Shown: positions 1 through 9,701, numbered from the stretch's first letter. The stretch: DNA of 64,000 nt from Gluconobacter cerinus (GCF_002723935.1 NZ_BEWM01000004.1:248001-312000), one strand, 5' to 3'. Notes: generated from the letters alone by a model not told the origin. Numbers and translations are program-made.

Positions 1-716
1 ATGGGAGGTGAGCCGATGAACTTGGCGACAAACAGGTTGCGCGGGTGGTGATAAAGCTCCAGCGGTGAGCCAATCTGTTCCACAACACCCTTCTGGAGAA
101 CCACGATCTTGTCCGCCATTGTCATGGCTTCTACCTGGTCATGGGTCACATAGATGGTGGTTGCGTTCAGCTTGCGATGAAGGGCCGAAAGCTCCACTCG
201 CATCTGGCCTCGCAGGGCTGCATCCAGGTTTGAGAGAGGTTCATCAAACAGGAAGACCTTCGGGTTACGCACAATGGCGCGGCCGATAGCAACGCGCTGC
301 CGCTGACCGCCTGAGAGCTGACCCGGCTTGTGATGCAGGTAGGGTTCAAGCTGAAGCGTGGCGGCAACATGCTGGATCTTCTCGCTCCGTTCTTTCTCCG
401 GTACCCCCGCGAGTTTGAGGCCAAATTCCATGTTCTTGTAGACGTCCATGTGCGGATAGAGCGCGTAGGACTGAAACACCATGGCGAGGCCGCGTTTTCC
501 CGGTTCCACGTCATTAACGCGCTGTCCATCAATCAGAAGGTCTCCGGAGGTGATGTCTTCAAGGCCTGCAATCATACGAAGCAGCGTGGATTTTCCGCAG
601 CCGGACGGGCCGACAAAAACCACGAATTCTCGGTCCTCGATCGATAGCGAAATGCCTTTGATGATTTCTTCCGTAAGATAGGTTTTACGGAGGCTTTTGA
701 GTTCAAGAGTTGCCAT
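1..716 (-). CDS. Sugar/polyol ABC transporter ATPase (3' end beyond window)
   Basis: ATPase subunit of a carbohydrate importer of the MalK/UgpC/SmoK type; it drives uptake through the two permeases encoded just upstream. The reading frame is open to the left edge, so about 238 N-terminal residues are visible and the C-terminal regulatory domain is missing. Visible motifs in order: Walker [10 protein letters not shown] (residues 36-44), Q-loop [10 protein letters not shown], signature [14 protein letters not shown], Walker [12 protein letters not shown] and the H-loop [10 protein letters not shown]. The start ATG (MATLELKSL) gives the usual family N-terminus. It is the last gene of the operon that begins with the kinase at 5553. 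The family call is firm; the substrate is inferred from the neighbouring kinase and binding protein. Confidence 0.93.
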   Translation of the reverse strand, partial: MATLELKSLRKTYLTEEIIKGISLSIEDREFVVFVGPSGCGKSTLLRMIAGLEDITSGDLLIDGQRVNDVEPGKRGLAMVFQSYALYPHMDVYKNMEFGLKLAGVPEKERSEKIQHVAATLQLEPYLHHKPGQLSGGQRQRVAIGRAIVRNPKVFLFDEPLSNLDAALRGQMRVELSALHRKLNATTIYVTHDQVEAMTMADKIVVLQKGVVEQIGSPLELYHHPRNLFVAKFIGSPP

Positions 717-769
717 GAATCAGGTCCCGTTCCTGAGCGTTTGGGGGACGGAGAATGCTAGGGTAGCCA

Positions 770-1597
770 TCATTTGACGGCTCCAAAGGTGAGGCCACGT
801 ACGAGCTGTTTCTGGCTGATCCAGCCCAGCACAAGGATCGGAGCGACTGCGAGTGTGGATGCGGCGGATAGCTTGCCGAAAAACAGTCCTTCCGGTGAGG
901 AGAAGGAAGCAATGAATGCTGTGAGCGGAGCGGCATTGGAGGAGGTGAGATTGAGAGACCAGAAAGCCTCATTCCAACACAGGATCAGCGACAACAGAGC
1001 TGTGGAGGCGATCCCCGGGAGGGCAAGCGGAAGCAGGACCATTGTCATTTCCTGCCAGCGTGTTGCCCCATCCATGCGACCAGCCTCAAGAATTGGGGCA
1101 GGAACTTCCCGGAAGAAAGTAAACAGCATCCAGACGATGATGGGCAGGTTCGTCAGCATGTTGACGATGGCCAGGCCTGTGCAGGTGTCCAGAAGGTGGG
1201 TGCTGCGAGCCAGAAGATAGATTGGTACGAGCACCCCAACAGGAGGCAGCATGCGTGTCGACAGCATCCACAGCAACGTCCCGCGTGTGCGCTTTGAGGG
1301 CATGAAGGCCATCGAGTATGCCGCCGGAATGGCAAGCAGGAGCGCCCCCACAGTAGCGCCAACCGAGATGATGACGGTGTTGAAGGTGAAGTGCCAGTAA
1401 CTCGCGCGCTCGAACACTTCCGCGTAGCTGCTAAGGGTTGGCGCGAAGATCAGTTTTGGCGGTGTTGAGACCGCCTGAACTTCGCTTTTGAAGCCCGTCA
1501 AGATCATCCAGAAAATGGGAAAGAAGAGCCATAGCGCGATCCCCCAGCCCAGACAGGTGACGGCGATTTTTGTACTGCGTTTTGTCTTGATCGCCAT
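770..1597 (-). CDS. Carbohydrate ABC transporter permease (MalG/SmoG-like)
   Basis: Inner-membrane permease subunit of the polyol/sugar importer, 275 aa. It starts MAIKTKRSTK, followed by a hydrophobic segment. About six membrane spans are visible, with the cytoplasmic coupling loop EAGRMDGATRWQEM about 80 residues from the end (the EAA motif that contacts the ATPase). A longer in-frame start exists upstream, but the ATG at 1597 has a strong GGAGGTG ribosome-binding site and leaves only one base after the stop of the preceding permease, so it is preferred. It pairs with the MalF-type permease upstream and the ATPase downstream. Confidence 0.93.
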   Translation of the reverse strand: MAIKTKRSTKIAVTCLGWGIALWLFFPIFWMILTGFKSEVQAVSTPPKLIFAPTLSSYAEVFERASYWHFTFNTVIISVGATVGALLLAIPAAYSMAFMPSKRTRGTLLWMLSTRMLPPVGVLVPIYLLARSTHLLDTCTGLAIVNMLTNLPIIVWMLFTFFREVPAPILEAGRMDGATRWQEMTMVLLPLALPGIASTALLSLILCWNEAFWSLNLTSSNAAPLTAFIASFSSPEGLFFGKLSAASTLAVAPILVLGWISQKQLVRGLTFGAVK

Positions 1598-1598
1598 C

Positions 1599-2507
1599 TC
1601 ACACCTCCAGGTTGCGTGCGACGGAGCGCACGAGGAACATCGCAGCGACATTCGCGATAATGATGGCCAGCACACCACCGGCAGAGGCACCGCCGACATC
1701 AAACTGAAGCAATGCGCGGGAGTAGATGAGATACGCCAAGTTGGTGGATGCCACTCCAGGGCCGCCTGCCGTCGTGACGGAGATCTCCGCAAAGATTGTC
1801 AGCAGATAAATCGTCTCGATCATCACGACGACGCTGATTGCGCGGCTGAGGTGAGGGAGAATGATATGACGGAACTGAGCGATCGGACCGGCACCATCCA
1901 TCCGTGCGGCCTCTTTCTGCTCGCTATCCAGTGACTGGACGGCTGTAAGGAGAATGAGGACGGCAAATGGCAACCATTCCCAACTGACAATCATCATGAC
2001 TGTCAGGAGCGGAAACCGGGCAAGCCAGTCAATTGGCGTCAAACCGACAGCCCGCATCATGGCGGAATAAACGCCATAGATCGGGTGCAGCATCAGGTTC
2101 TTCCACAGCAGGGCAGACACTGTCGGCATGACGAAGAACGGAGAAATGACGAGAACACGTGCAATGCCGCGCCCAAAGAACTCCTGATCGTAAAGGATGG
2201 CCAGAAGCGTGCCACCACCTACGCTGATGATCAGGACGCCAACGACCAGAATAACTGTATGCAACAGGGAATACAGAAAATCCGGATCAGTCAGAAGGTA
2301 CCAGTAGTTGCTGAAGCCAGCGAAGCCGTGAAGCGTCGGGTCAATCAGATTGTAGTTGATCAGCGAATACCACAGCGTCATTGCCAATGGGACGAGAGAC
2401 CAGACGAGAAGGATCAGAACGGCAGGCGAAAGGAGTAGAAGCCCCGTTCGCTTGCCTTTGCGTTCTGATGCCCCTTTCGGGGCGCTGTGTTCTAGAACTG
2501 CCTGCAT
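1599..2507 (-). CDS. Carbohydrate ABC transporter permease (MalF/SmoF-like)
   Basis: First permease subunit of the same importer, 302 aa. A short charged N-terminus is followed by a membrane span (LLLLSPAVLILLVWSLVPL) and about five further spans. The EAA loop reads EAARMDGAGPIAQFRHI and is followed by the conserved LP. It lies 11 bp downstream of the binding-protein gene and one base upstream of the second permease, so the genes are clearly cotranscribed. Length and architecture match sorbitol/mannitol-type permeases. Substrate is inferred from context only. Confidence 0.92.
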   Translation of the reverse strand: MQAVLEHSAPKGASERKGKRTGLLLLSPAVLILLVWSLVPLAMTLWYSLINYNLIDPTLHGFAGFSNYWYLLTDPDFLYSLLHTVILVVGVLIISVGGGTLLAILYDQEFFGRGIARVLVISPFFVMPTVSALLWKNLMLHPIYGVYSAMMRAVGLTPIDWLARFPLLTVMMIVSWEWLPFAVLILLTAVQSLDSEQKEAARMDGAGPIAQFRHIILPHLSRAISVVVMIETIYLLTIFAEISVTTAGGPGVASTNLAYLIYSRALLQFDVGGASAGGVLAIIIANVAAMFLVRSVARNLEV

Positions 2508-2518
2508 GGCACTCTGCC

Positions 2519-3835
2519 TTACTTGGCGCGGCCGGACTGGCGCAGCGAACGGGTGACAGAAGATTGTGCTGCAGTCAGTGCCTGATCCACAGTCATCTGG
2601 CCGGAAAGGGTCGCGGCGACTGTCTGCCCGACCTGAGTACCAACCGCCTGGAATTCAGGAATTCCGACAAACTGTGCTCCGGTATAGGGGCGTGGTTCTG
2701 CTGTTTGTCCACTCGGGTCGGCAGTCTTGATCGCGTTCAGAACGAACGACGCAAATGGGGCAGCTTTCTGGTACTCGGGTGCAGCATATGTTGAGGCACG
2801 GGTTCCAGCGGGAACGGCAACCCATCCCTTTCGGTCCGCAACCAGCTTCACGTATTCCTTGGAGGTTGCCCATGTGATGAAGGTCTGGGCATCCGTGCCC
2901 TGATGGGAACTGACGGGAACGGCAAGGCTCCAGCTCCACAGCCATGTTGGTCCCTTGCCGTAGGGGCCTTTGGGGGCCGACGCGAAGCCGACCTTGTCGG
3001 CTACCTGAGACTGCTTCGGATCGAACAGGAGGCCGCCGGCAACGGTGGAATCAATCCAGATGCCGCAATGTCCGCTCGCGAAGAGTGCCAGATTTTCATT
3101 GAAGCCGTTGGATGTAACGCCCGGTGGGCCGTCTTCCTTCAGCGCCGAGACATACCATGTCAGAGCTTTTTTCCATGCGTCTGACGTCAGCATTGGCTTC
3201 CAGGACATGTCGAACCACTGGGCACCGTATGTGTTCGCCAGTGATGAGACATAGGCCATGTTCTCACCCCAGCCAGGCTTGCCACGAAGACAGATGCCAT
3301 AGACCTGTCCTGACTTGTCTGTGATCTTGTCGGCGAATTGCCGGATCTGGTCGTAGGTGGGGGCGTCTGGCATCGTCAGACCGGCTTTCTGGAATAGATC
3401 CTTGCGGTAGTAGGTCATGACGCTCTCGGCATAGAAGGGCAGAGCGTAAAGCTTGCCATCTGATGTCAGGGCCTCCCGAACCGATGGCAGCACATCGTTG
3501 ATGTCGTATGCAGCGTCCGGCTTGATTTCTGTGAGCCATCCCTGTTTCGCCCAGATGGGAACTTCGTAATTCCCGATCGTCACAACGTCGAACTGACCGG
3601 TTTTCATGGCAATGTCGGTTGTGACGCGCTGGCGCAGAACGTTCTCTTCGAGAGTCACCCAGTTGAGATGAATATCGGGATGCGCTTTTTCAAACTCCTG
3701 CGACAGCTGACGCATGACGATCATGTCCCCGTTGTTCACGGTTGCAATTGTCAGGGTGCCTGCGGCTTGCGCAGTAGAAAGAACTGAACCGCTCAAGAGA
3801 ACTGCAAGGGTGCAGGCTGTTTTCAGACGGGACAT
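2519..3835 (-). CDS. Periplasmic sugar/polyol-binding protein of ABC transporter
   Basis: Extracellular solute-binding protein family 1, 438 aa, delivering substrate to the permeases downstream. The chosen ATG opens a typical signal peptide (MSRLKTACTLAVLLSGS, cleavage after AQA near residue 24); the longer upstream in-frame extension is not hydrophobic and runs into the kinase region. The mature part begins TLTIATVNNGDMIVMRQLSQ, typical of this family. A weak AAAGG sits about 12 bases upstream of the start. Resemblance to SmoE-type sorbitol/mannitol-binding proteins is a family-level judgement. Confidence 0.92.
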   Translation of the reverse strand: MSRLKTACTLAVLLSGSVLSTAQAAGTLTIATVNNGDMIVMRQLSQEFEKAHPDIHLNWVTLEENVLRQRVTTDIAMKTGQFDVVTIGNYEVPIWAKQGWLTEIKPDAAYDINDVLPSVREALTSDGKLYALPFYAESVMTYYRKDLFQKAGLTMPDAPTYDQIRQFADKITDKSGQVYGICLRGKPGWGENMAYVSSLANTYGAQWFDMSWKPMLTSDAWKKALTWYVSALKEDGPPGVTSNGFNENLALFASGHCGIWIDSTVAGGLLFDPKQSQVADKVGFASAPKGPYGKGPTWLWSWSLAVPVSSHQGTDAQTFITWATSKEYVKLVADRKGWVAVPAGTRASTYAAPEYQKAAPFASFVLNAIKTADPSGQTAEPRPYTGAQFVGIPEFQAVGTQVGQTVAATLSGQMTVDQALTAAQSSVTRSLRQSGRAK

Positions 3836-3906
3836 GGAACTCAGACCTTTGAAAAAAGAGCTGTGAACGGGATTACGGACGACAGCTTGGGTTTTCGGGA
3901 GGCAGA

Positions 3907-5553
3907 TCAGTAAGCGGACGTTTTTTCCAAAGCGTCCTGCATTTGCTGACGCCATGCGAGCTGGCTGGCGAGCATATCGTGGCAGATCGACCGCTTGGCT
4001 GTGTGATAAGTATGGGTCTTTGCATCTGGTAGAATTTCGCTACCGGCGTGGCTCATCTGAGCCATAGCTGCGCGCAAAGTGGCATATTGCCCGCTGGCGA
4101 CAGCCCCCAGAATTGCTGCCCCAAGAAGAACGGAATCAGGCTCTTTGGGCAGAAGGATACGACAGCCAGTGGCGTTTGCATGTTCACGCAGGAAAATGGG
4201 GTTCTTGGTGCTTCCTCCCGTGGCGAGAATGGTGTCGATCCGGTAGCCTTGGGCATTGAGGGCATCGATGATGTCCTTTGTGCCGTACGCAAGGCCTTGA
4301 AGGGTTGCCAGATAAAGCCTGGCGAGATCATCAGGCGTCGCTGACAGGGCGAGTCCGCTGATAACGCCCTTCAGATCCGGATCTGCGTGGGGAGAACGAT
4401 TTCCATGAAAATCTGGCAACAGGTGAAGATTGGCTGTGCTGCCTCCTGGCAGTTTACCAGCTTCCAGCTCTTCAATTCGGGCATTGAGGAGGGCGTAGAT
4501 ATTACTGCCTGATTGCTCAGCCTGCTGCTTGAGCTCGGGCCCCGCGGCATGCTGAGAAATGACGAAATCAATCAGCGCACCGGTTGCTGACTGACCTGCT
4601 TCATTCAGCCACATATCCGGGACCATGGCGCTCCAATAGGGGCCCCACACGCCTGGCACGAAACGGGCCTCCTGTGACACCGCCATATGGCAGCTGGATG
4701 TGCCACAGATTAAAGATATTGATCGCTCAAGAACATCGTCAGAGAGTTCGCCGTGAGCTTCAATCCCTAGAATGCCAAGGCCGCCAGCATGAGCATCAAT
4801 GGCTGAAACACCCACGGGAATGCCAGCCTCGAGACCCAGTTCAGTGGCGGCCTCTGGGCTCAAGCCATTTCCGACGATCCCGCCGAGCGGACGAATGTCA
4901 TTGCCAATACGGGCGTAGTTGTCATCCGTTAGTTCTTCCAAGCCGATAGCCTTGAAATAAGTATCGTCCCATCTGTCTTCATGAGCCAGATAGGTCCATT
5001 TGCAGGCTGTGGAACAGGCTGAACGTGACAGGGAACCGGTTGCCCTCCAGGTCAGGAAATCGGGGAGGTCAAAGAAATGGCCAGCCCGGGCAAAAATCTC
5101 GGGCAGATTACGCTTCAACCAAAGAAGCTTGGGTGTTTCCATTTCTGGCGAGATTTTTCCGCCAACATAACGCAGGACTTCATATCCTCCGTTGTTAATT
5201 TCGGCAGTTTCTCTCAATGCCCGGTGATCGGCCCAGAGAATAATGTTCTGCTCTGCCGGGCCTTGCGGATCCACCGATAGCGGTTTGCCCTCTGTATCGA
5301 GCACGACGAGAGAACAGGTTGCATCAAAGCCAATCCCAATGATGCGGAAAGGCTCAGTCAGGGTGGCGAGTGCAGTGCGCGTGGCTGTGCAGATGGCTGT
5401 CCAGATGTTTTCTGAGGACTGCTGAACAAAATCTGGTGCTGGTGACCACGTTTTGGTTGGCTGAACGGCAGAGGCCATTTTCTGCCCCGTCAGGGTGAAA
5501 ATGCCAGCGCGCGCACTGCCAGTCCCTACATCAATTCCGAGAACCAGATCCAT
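3907..5553 (-). CDS. FGGY-family carbohydrate kinase (ribulokinase/ribitol-kinase-like)
   Basis: ATP-dependent sugar or polyol kinase, 548 aa, the first gene of the ABC transporter operon. The N-terminal phosphate-binding segment GIDVGTGSARAG and the C-terminal ATP-binding segment ATGGSTKNPIF are both present. The length and the cysteine-rich CSTACKWTYL segment resemble the D-ribulokinase (YDR109C/FGGY) subgroup rather than xylulokinase. The ATG at 5553 is preferred over a GTG nine bases upstream because a TAGGTG site lies about 7 bases before it. It presumably phosphorylates the pentulose or polyol brought in by the transporter. The exact substrate cannot be read from the sequence. Confidence 0.9.
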   Translation of the reverse strand: MDLVLGIDVGTGSARAGIFTLTGQKMASAVQPTKTWSPAPDFVQQSSENIWTAICTATRTALATLTEPFRIIGIGFDATCSLVVLDTEGKPLSVDPQGPAEQNIILWADHRALRETAEINNGGYEVLRYVGGKISPEMETPKLLWLKRNLPEIFARAGHFFDLPDFLTWRATGSLSRSACSTACKWTYLAHEDRWDDTYFKAIGLEELTDDNYARIGNDIRPLGGIVGNGLSPEAATELGLEAGIPVGVSAIDAHAGGLGILGIEAHGELSDDVLERSISLICGTSSCHMAVSQEARFVPGVWGPYWSAMVPDMWLNEAGQSATGALIDFVISQHAAGPELKQQAEQSGSNIYALLNARIEELEAGKLPGGSTANLHLLPDFHGNRSPHADPDLKGVISGLALSATPDDLARLYLATLQGLAYGTKDIIDALNAQGYRIDTILATGGSTKNPIFLREHANATGCRILLPKEPDSVLLGAAILGAVASGQYATLRAAMAQMSHAGSEILPDAKTHTYHTAKRSICHDMLASQLAWRQQMQDALEKTSAY

Positions 5554-5653
5554 ACAGCACACCTAAAGCTGACAAACGCGCAGAGAACAGGCCGTTGGGC
5601 TGGGTCATCCTGAAAGACGCACCATCAGATCAGAGACCGAACATTCTGGAATG

Positions 5654-5731
5654 TTACGTTCGACGGAACTGACATGTGCTTCTTGTTGCAGGAATAACGT
5701 TCACACAACAACATATAACGTTATTAACGTT
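5654..5731. promoter_or_regulatory. Phased TAACGTT box array, probable operator of the polyol operon
   Basis: Within the 327-bp gap before the kinase, the palindromic-core box TAACGTT occurs at 5695-5701, 5716-5722 and 5725-5731, with a one-mismatch copy (TTACGTT) at 5654-5660. Spacings of 41 and 21 bp place the first three on the same DNA face; the last two overlap as TAACGTTATTAACGTTA. The central CG and A/T-rich arms resemble LacI-family operators (family knowledge). No regulator gene is adjacent. Confidence 0.55.
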
Positions 5732-5815
5732 ACATGTATCATTTATGGTGTCCAGAGTGTGGGGCATCATTTTCGACGAATAAGGGTTCGCCTCTCAAAA
5801 AGATGATGTTTTGAG

Positions 5816-5865
5816 GCTCGGGATTATGTCTCAAAGCAGGAATAGCCCTCAGAAAAATCCCGAGC
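5816..5865 (-). terminator. Inverted repeat downstream of the aldo/keto reductase
   Basis: A perfect 10-bp inverted repeat, GCTCGGGATT (5816-5825) and AATCCCGAGC (5856-5865), encloses 30 bases just beyond the stop of the minus-strand reductase gene. A weaker TCAAAA/TTTTGA hairpin lies at 5795-5814. There is no clear U-tract, so a role as terminator is only likely, and a protein-binding site cannot be excluded. Confidence 0.4.
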
Positions 5866-5880
5866 TTACGGATGGCAAGG

Positions 5881-6903
5881 TCAAGCCATGGCTGGAACGG
5901 GAGCGCGTTCTGCAAGCAGGCCGGTTGACTTGAGTTTAGCCCAGAAGTCTTCAGGGATGGGATGCGTAAACCATTTCAGATTCTGCTGGAGTTGGCTCAC
6001 ATTTCGTGTCCCTGCGCAAAAAGAAGAAATTGTGGGATGTGCCACCACAAATTGCAGCGCAGCCGCCGGGAGAGGCACATTATAGTCTGCGCAGACAGCT
6101 TCAATTTTCTTGACGCGTTCGAGGATACTCGTGGGAGCAGGGGAGTAATTATACTTCGCGCTAGGAACTGCCCCTGTCGCCAAAATGCCTGAATTGAAGC
6201 CGCCCCCCACAATAAGCGTAGCGCCTCGTTGTTCGCAGAGAGGCAGGAATTCGTTCAGGGCGTCCTGTTCCAGCAACGTGTATCGGCCTGCCAGAAGAAA
6301 ACAGTCAAAATCTCGCTGCTGAAGCGCGGTATGGCAGACTTCCCATTCGTTGACGCCGACGCCAATGGCTTTGACGACGCCTTCTGATCGAAGCTTTTCC
6401 AGCGCACGCCAGCTTCCGTCCATCGCCTGCCGAAAAACTTCAGGTTGGTTGGGGCCATGAGTAAAGCGGTCGATATCATGAATGAAAGCGACGTCGATGT
6501 GCTCAAGAGCGAGCCTTTGAAGGGAGTCCTCAAAGGCTCGCATCGTTCCATCGTAGCTGTAGTCAAAGGTCATTTTGTTAGGGGCCGCATTGACCCACGG
6601 GGCAAAGTCAATCTCAGCCCTGCGGGCGGAATGTAGCGTCCGCCCGACTTTTGTTGTGATGACAAAGTCATCTCTGTTTTTCCAGCGGAGGGAATGCCCC
6701 AGCCGAAGCTCTGCCAATCCATGACCATACATGGGCGACGTGTCATACAGGCGAATACCAGCGTTCCAGGCCTGCTGGATCATGTCATCTGCCTCCTGCT
6801 CGCCGACTTCCTGTAGAAAATTTCCAAGTGGGGCCGTTCCGAAAGCGAAGGCTGTAACGCTAAAGTCTTTCCGCCCGAACTTACGACGTTCTGAAGGATT
6901 CAT
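5881..6903 (-). CDS. Aldo/keto reductase (D-threo-aldose dehydrogenase-like)
   Basis: NAD(P)-dependent cytosolic oxidoreductase of the AKR superfamily, 340 aa. The catalytic tetrad is visible: Asp and Tyr in RLYDTSPMYGHG, Lys in VITTKVGR and His in VAFIHDIDRF. The C-terminal cofactor region includes GTRNVSQLQQNL. The sequence style is closest to the D-threo-aldose 1-dehydrogenase / pyridoxal 4-dehydrogenase subgroup. It lies upstream of the polyol transporter operon on the same strand but is separated from it by 327 bp with its own regulatory region, so it may act on the same class of sugar without being in the operon. Confidence 0.9.
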   Translation of the reverse strand: MNPSERRKFGRKDFSVTAFAFGTAPLGNFLQEVGEQEADDMIQQAWNAGIRLYDTSPMYGHGLAELRLGHSLRWKNRDDFVITTKVGRTLHSARRAEIDFAPWVNAAPNKMTFDYSYDGTMRAFEDSLQRLALEHIDVAFIHDIDRFTHGPNQPEVFRQAMDGSWRALEKLRSEGVVKAIGVGVNEWEVCHTALQQRDFDCFLLAGRYTLLEQDALNEFLPLCEQRGATLIVGGGFNSGILATGAVPSAKYNYSPAPTSILERVKKIEAVCADYNVPLPAAALQFVVAHPTISSFCAGTRNVSQLQQNLKWFTHPIPEDFWAKLKSTGLLAERAPVPAMA

Positions 6904-7141
6904 GATCGGTCCTCCTGATGGGATGATCGCGTTGCACAGAGTTTGTGAGAGGAAAGGCCGCTGGTTAAAGGATCATCAGGGGGCTTCCGCGTATCTTCAG
7001 CTTACGTTGCAGGGAGGCGCTTGTTTGCGTGAGCACAAAAATTTTATGGTCGGCGGTTGTGATCCACCGGCCCAGTTTTAGCTCAGCTGAAACTCAGAAC
7101 GGACGATTGCTGTTTCCTTCTCTTCCTGCCATTCAGAGCGC

Positions 7142-8260
7142 ATGACGAATAACAGGCACTTTGAGATCTTTCTTGCTGCTCCTCCGGGACTGGAAGAGAC
7201 CCTTTGCTCCGAAGTCCGGATGAAGGGCTTTCGCCAGCCAAAAGTCGTACCTGGTGGTGTGACACTGCGGGGTGGGTGGCCTGAAGTCTGGCGTGCCAAC
7301 CTCTGGATCCGGGGTGCAAGTCGGGTTCTGGCGCGCGTGGCGCAGTTCAAGACAGAATACCTGTCCCAGCTTGAAAAACGCGCCCGAGAAGTGAAGTGGG
7401 CAGAGTTTCTTCGCCCTGATGTGCCGTTCAAAGTGGAGGTCTCGTGTTCGTCCTCGCGGATCTATCATAGCGGCGCAGCGGCTGAACGTATCTCCAAGAT
7501 TGTCACGGAACTGTTAGGCGCTCCTGCGGAAGATAATGCAGATGTCGTCCTGCGCGTTCGGATCGATCAGAACTTCTGCACCATCAGTGTCGATACGTCT
7601 GGCGATCTCCTGCACAGGCGAGGGCACAAGGAAGCCGTTAATCGTGCTCCCATGAGAGAAACCATGGCTTCGCTGTTTCTACGAAAGTGCCGCTATAATG
7701 GTCAGGAAACTGTGCTGGACCCTATGTGTGGTTCCGGGACTTTCGTGATTGAAGCAGCAGAGATCGCTTCCCGCCTCAATCCGGGACGATCACGGCATTT
7801 CGCCTTTGAGCAGTTGGCCACCTACGATGAAGACGCTTGGCAGACAATGCGTTCTGTTAAAAGTGCGCGTACGCCTGAGTTCCGCTTGTACGGAAGTGAT
7901 CGAGACGCGGGCGCTATTACTATGAGCGAAGCCAACGCGTTGCGAGCGGGTGTCACGGCATGTACGGAGTTTCGTCAGGCCACGATCAGCGAAATCATGC
8001 CGCCAGAAGGGAGTTCTCCCGGACTGGTTATTCTGAACCCGCCCTACGGCACACGTATCGGCGACAAGACGAAGTTATCTGCTCTCTATCGTGCTCTGGG
8101 AAACAGGCTTCTGGAGCAGTTCAAGGGATGGCGTGTCGGTATTCTGACGACGGAAGTCTCATTGGCCCACGCAACAGGTCTTCCATTCCTGCCGACAGGC
8201 GCGCCCATTCCCCATGGCGGGTTGAAGGTGTTTCTTTTCCAGACTGAAGCGCTCTCCTGA
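7142..8260 (+). CDS. THUMP-domain rRNA/tRNA guanine-N2 methyltransferase (RlmL-type)
   Basis: SAM-dependent RNA methyltransferase, 372 aa. The N-terminal ferredoxin-like/THUMP region (residues ~5-160, LAAPPGLEETLCSEV) is followed by a Rossmann methyltransferase domain with VLDPMCGSGTFVIEAA (SAM loop) and the catalytic motif ILNPPYG. It corresponds to the N-terminal half of E. coli RlmL (23S rRNA m2G2445) without the RlmK half, the common arrangement in many bacteria. No strong ribosome-binding site precedes the ATG. The 238 bp between it and the divergent reductase gene must hold both promoters. Exact target base is not provable here. Confidence 0.88.
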   Translation: MTNNRHFEIFLAAPPGLEETLCSEVRMKGFRQPKVVPGGVTLRGGWPEVWRANLWIRGASRVLARVAQFKTEYLSQLEKRAREVKWAEFLRPDVPFKVEVSCSSSRIYHSGAAAERISKIVTELLGAPAEDNADVVLRVRIDQNFCTISVDTSGDLLHRRGHKEAVNRAPMRETMASLFLRKCRYNGQETVLDPMCGSGTFVIEAAEIASRLNPGRSRHFAFEQLATYDEDAWQTMRSVKSARTPEFRLYGSDRDAGAITMSEANALRAGVTACTEFRQATISEIMPPEGSSPGLVILNPPYGTRIGDKTKLSALYRALGNRLLEQFKGWRVGILTTEVSLAHATGLPFLPTGAPIPHGGLKVFLFQTEALS

Positions 8261-8278
8261 TAGCGTTTATCAGCCGGA

Positions 8279-9190
8279 TCAAACCGGGTAGGTACTCGTG
8301 TAATCCTGAAGAAAATACTCCACTCTCTCAATGAAGAGCGCGGTAAATGGATTGGAAATCTTAGATCTCGCCACGATCGAGAGGGTTTGGGGCTGAGTAC
8401 CTTGCTCGTTGAGCGACAGAAACTTGAGCTTGCCCTCTGCTCTTTCCTGAATGATGTCCAATGGTGTCAGGAAGGTGATATTTCCCGGGGATAGAGCCAT
8501 CTGACGCATGAGTTCAATGGAGTTGGTCTCGATGGCTGGCGTCAGGCTCAAGTCGCGGGCGGCATAGAGATCTTCAAGGTGGGGGCGGATGGCCATGCTG
8601 TCGTCTGCTACCGTCAGGGGCCATGCGTTGCATTCTTCAAGAGTAATGGATTCCTGATGGGCGAGGGGATGATGCACACTCATCACGACGCCAAGAGGAA
8701 CGGTACGCGCAGTCTGAACAACGAGGCTGTTGTCCATTGGAATATCGAACCCAATACCGATATCGGCCTGTCCATTTTTGACTGTCTCGACCAGATCATG
8801 TGTGCCGTAGGTGCTGACATGAATACGAACATTCTGGTGCGTATTATGAAAGTCAGCCAGAGCAAGTGGTAGAAAGGTCGAAATCGGACCTACCATTGTG
8901 GCGATCGAGAATTCGCCGCGTTTGAGGCCTTTCAAGTCCTCAAGAACCTGCCGCGTGAGATTCATGTTTTTGAGCGTATCACGGACGTGAGCGAGCAAAA
9001 TCTCTCCTGCGGCTGTCAGGACCAGCTTGCGTGGAAGACGCTGAAAGATTGGGGTCCCCAGGTTATCTTCCAGTGTCAGGATCTGTCGGTTGATAGCCGT
9101 TGAGGCCACATTCAGATGCTCGCCTGCCTTTCGGATGGATCCGCAGCGGGCGACCGTATCCAGATAGATGAGAAGGCGACTGTGAAGCAT
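8279..9190 (-). CDS. LysR-family transcriptional regulator
   Basis: LysR-type regulator, 303 aa from the chosen ATG (MLHSRLLIYLDTVARCGSI). The winged helix-turn-helix covers residues ~5-62 (AGEHLNVASTAINRQI as recognition helix) and is followed by the effector-binding domain. A longer in-frame ORF starts 78 bp upstream, but its extra residues are not family-like. It is convergent with the rRNA methyltransferase gene and divergent from the TonB-dependent receptor about 510 bp away, so the receptor is a plausible target. No effector can be assigned. Confidence 0.9.
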   Translation of the reverse strand: MLHSRLLIYLDTVARCGSIRKAGEHLNVASTAINRQILTLEDNLGTPIFQRLPRKLVLTAAGEILLAHVRDTLKNMNLTRQVLEDLKGLKRGEFSIATMVGPISTFLPLALADFHNTHQNVRIHVSTYGTHDLVETVKNGQADIGIGFDIPMDNSLVVQTARTVPLGVVMSVHHPLAHQESITLEECNAWPLTVADDSMAIRPHLEDLYAARDLSLTPAIETNSIELMRQMALSPGNITFLTPLDIIQERAEGKLKFLSLNEQGTQPQTLSIVARSKISNPFTALFIERVEYFLQDYTSTYPV

Positions 9191-9701
9191 CGTAGTTTTC
9201 GCACCGAAAAGATGCAGACTAAGAACGTTCCGAAGATCTTTCAAGAAAAGAGAGTAAACTGCCTGCAAGATCCGTTGGTAAGCACAGTTTTCGTAATTAG
9301 GGTAGGGTATGTTGCCTCAAAAGCACACTGGAGTATCCACTGCCCTTGGGCGGAAAATAATAGCCTGAGCGGTAGAGATGTAGCCACTCGAAAGGTGCAT
9401 ATTTTCCAGCCAAAAACTCTTATAGATTATTGAAATAAAACATATATTCCTAATATCAAAGAACTTGGCATGATCTATCGATGGAATGTTGCAAAACATG
9501 TGAAGGCGTGTGAAAAAGACACATCAGGTGTTCGGGATCTGCCTTGTGTCCTATTTTTGATGTCGGTGCGAGGCAATTATTCGCCTTCTGAGGTAGCGCT
9601 CGATTATGTTACGTTTTCGTTATGGGAAAGGGTCTCTTCTGACAGAGATCAGGTCCTGTCAGGAACGAAAATCGTTTTGCAGCAGGAGAAGCCAAAAGGT
9701 T
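9191..9701. other. Intergenic region between LysR gene and TonB-dependent receptor
   Basis: About 510 bp with no convincing gene. A short plus-strand reading frame at 9470-9721 overlaps the receptor start and has no family features, so it is not called. The region must carry the divergent promoters. I see no Fur box and no riboswitch-like structure. The only symmetric element noticed is an imperfect AGGC...GCCT repeat at 9571-9586. Confidence 0.5.

Noticed and set aside
9191..9701. Fur box or riboswitch before the TonB-dependent receptor
   Set aside because: No GATAAT-type triplet repeats and no conserved aptamer-like core could be found by eye.
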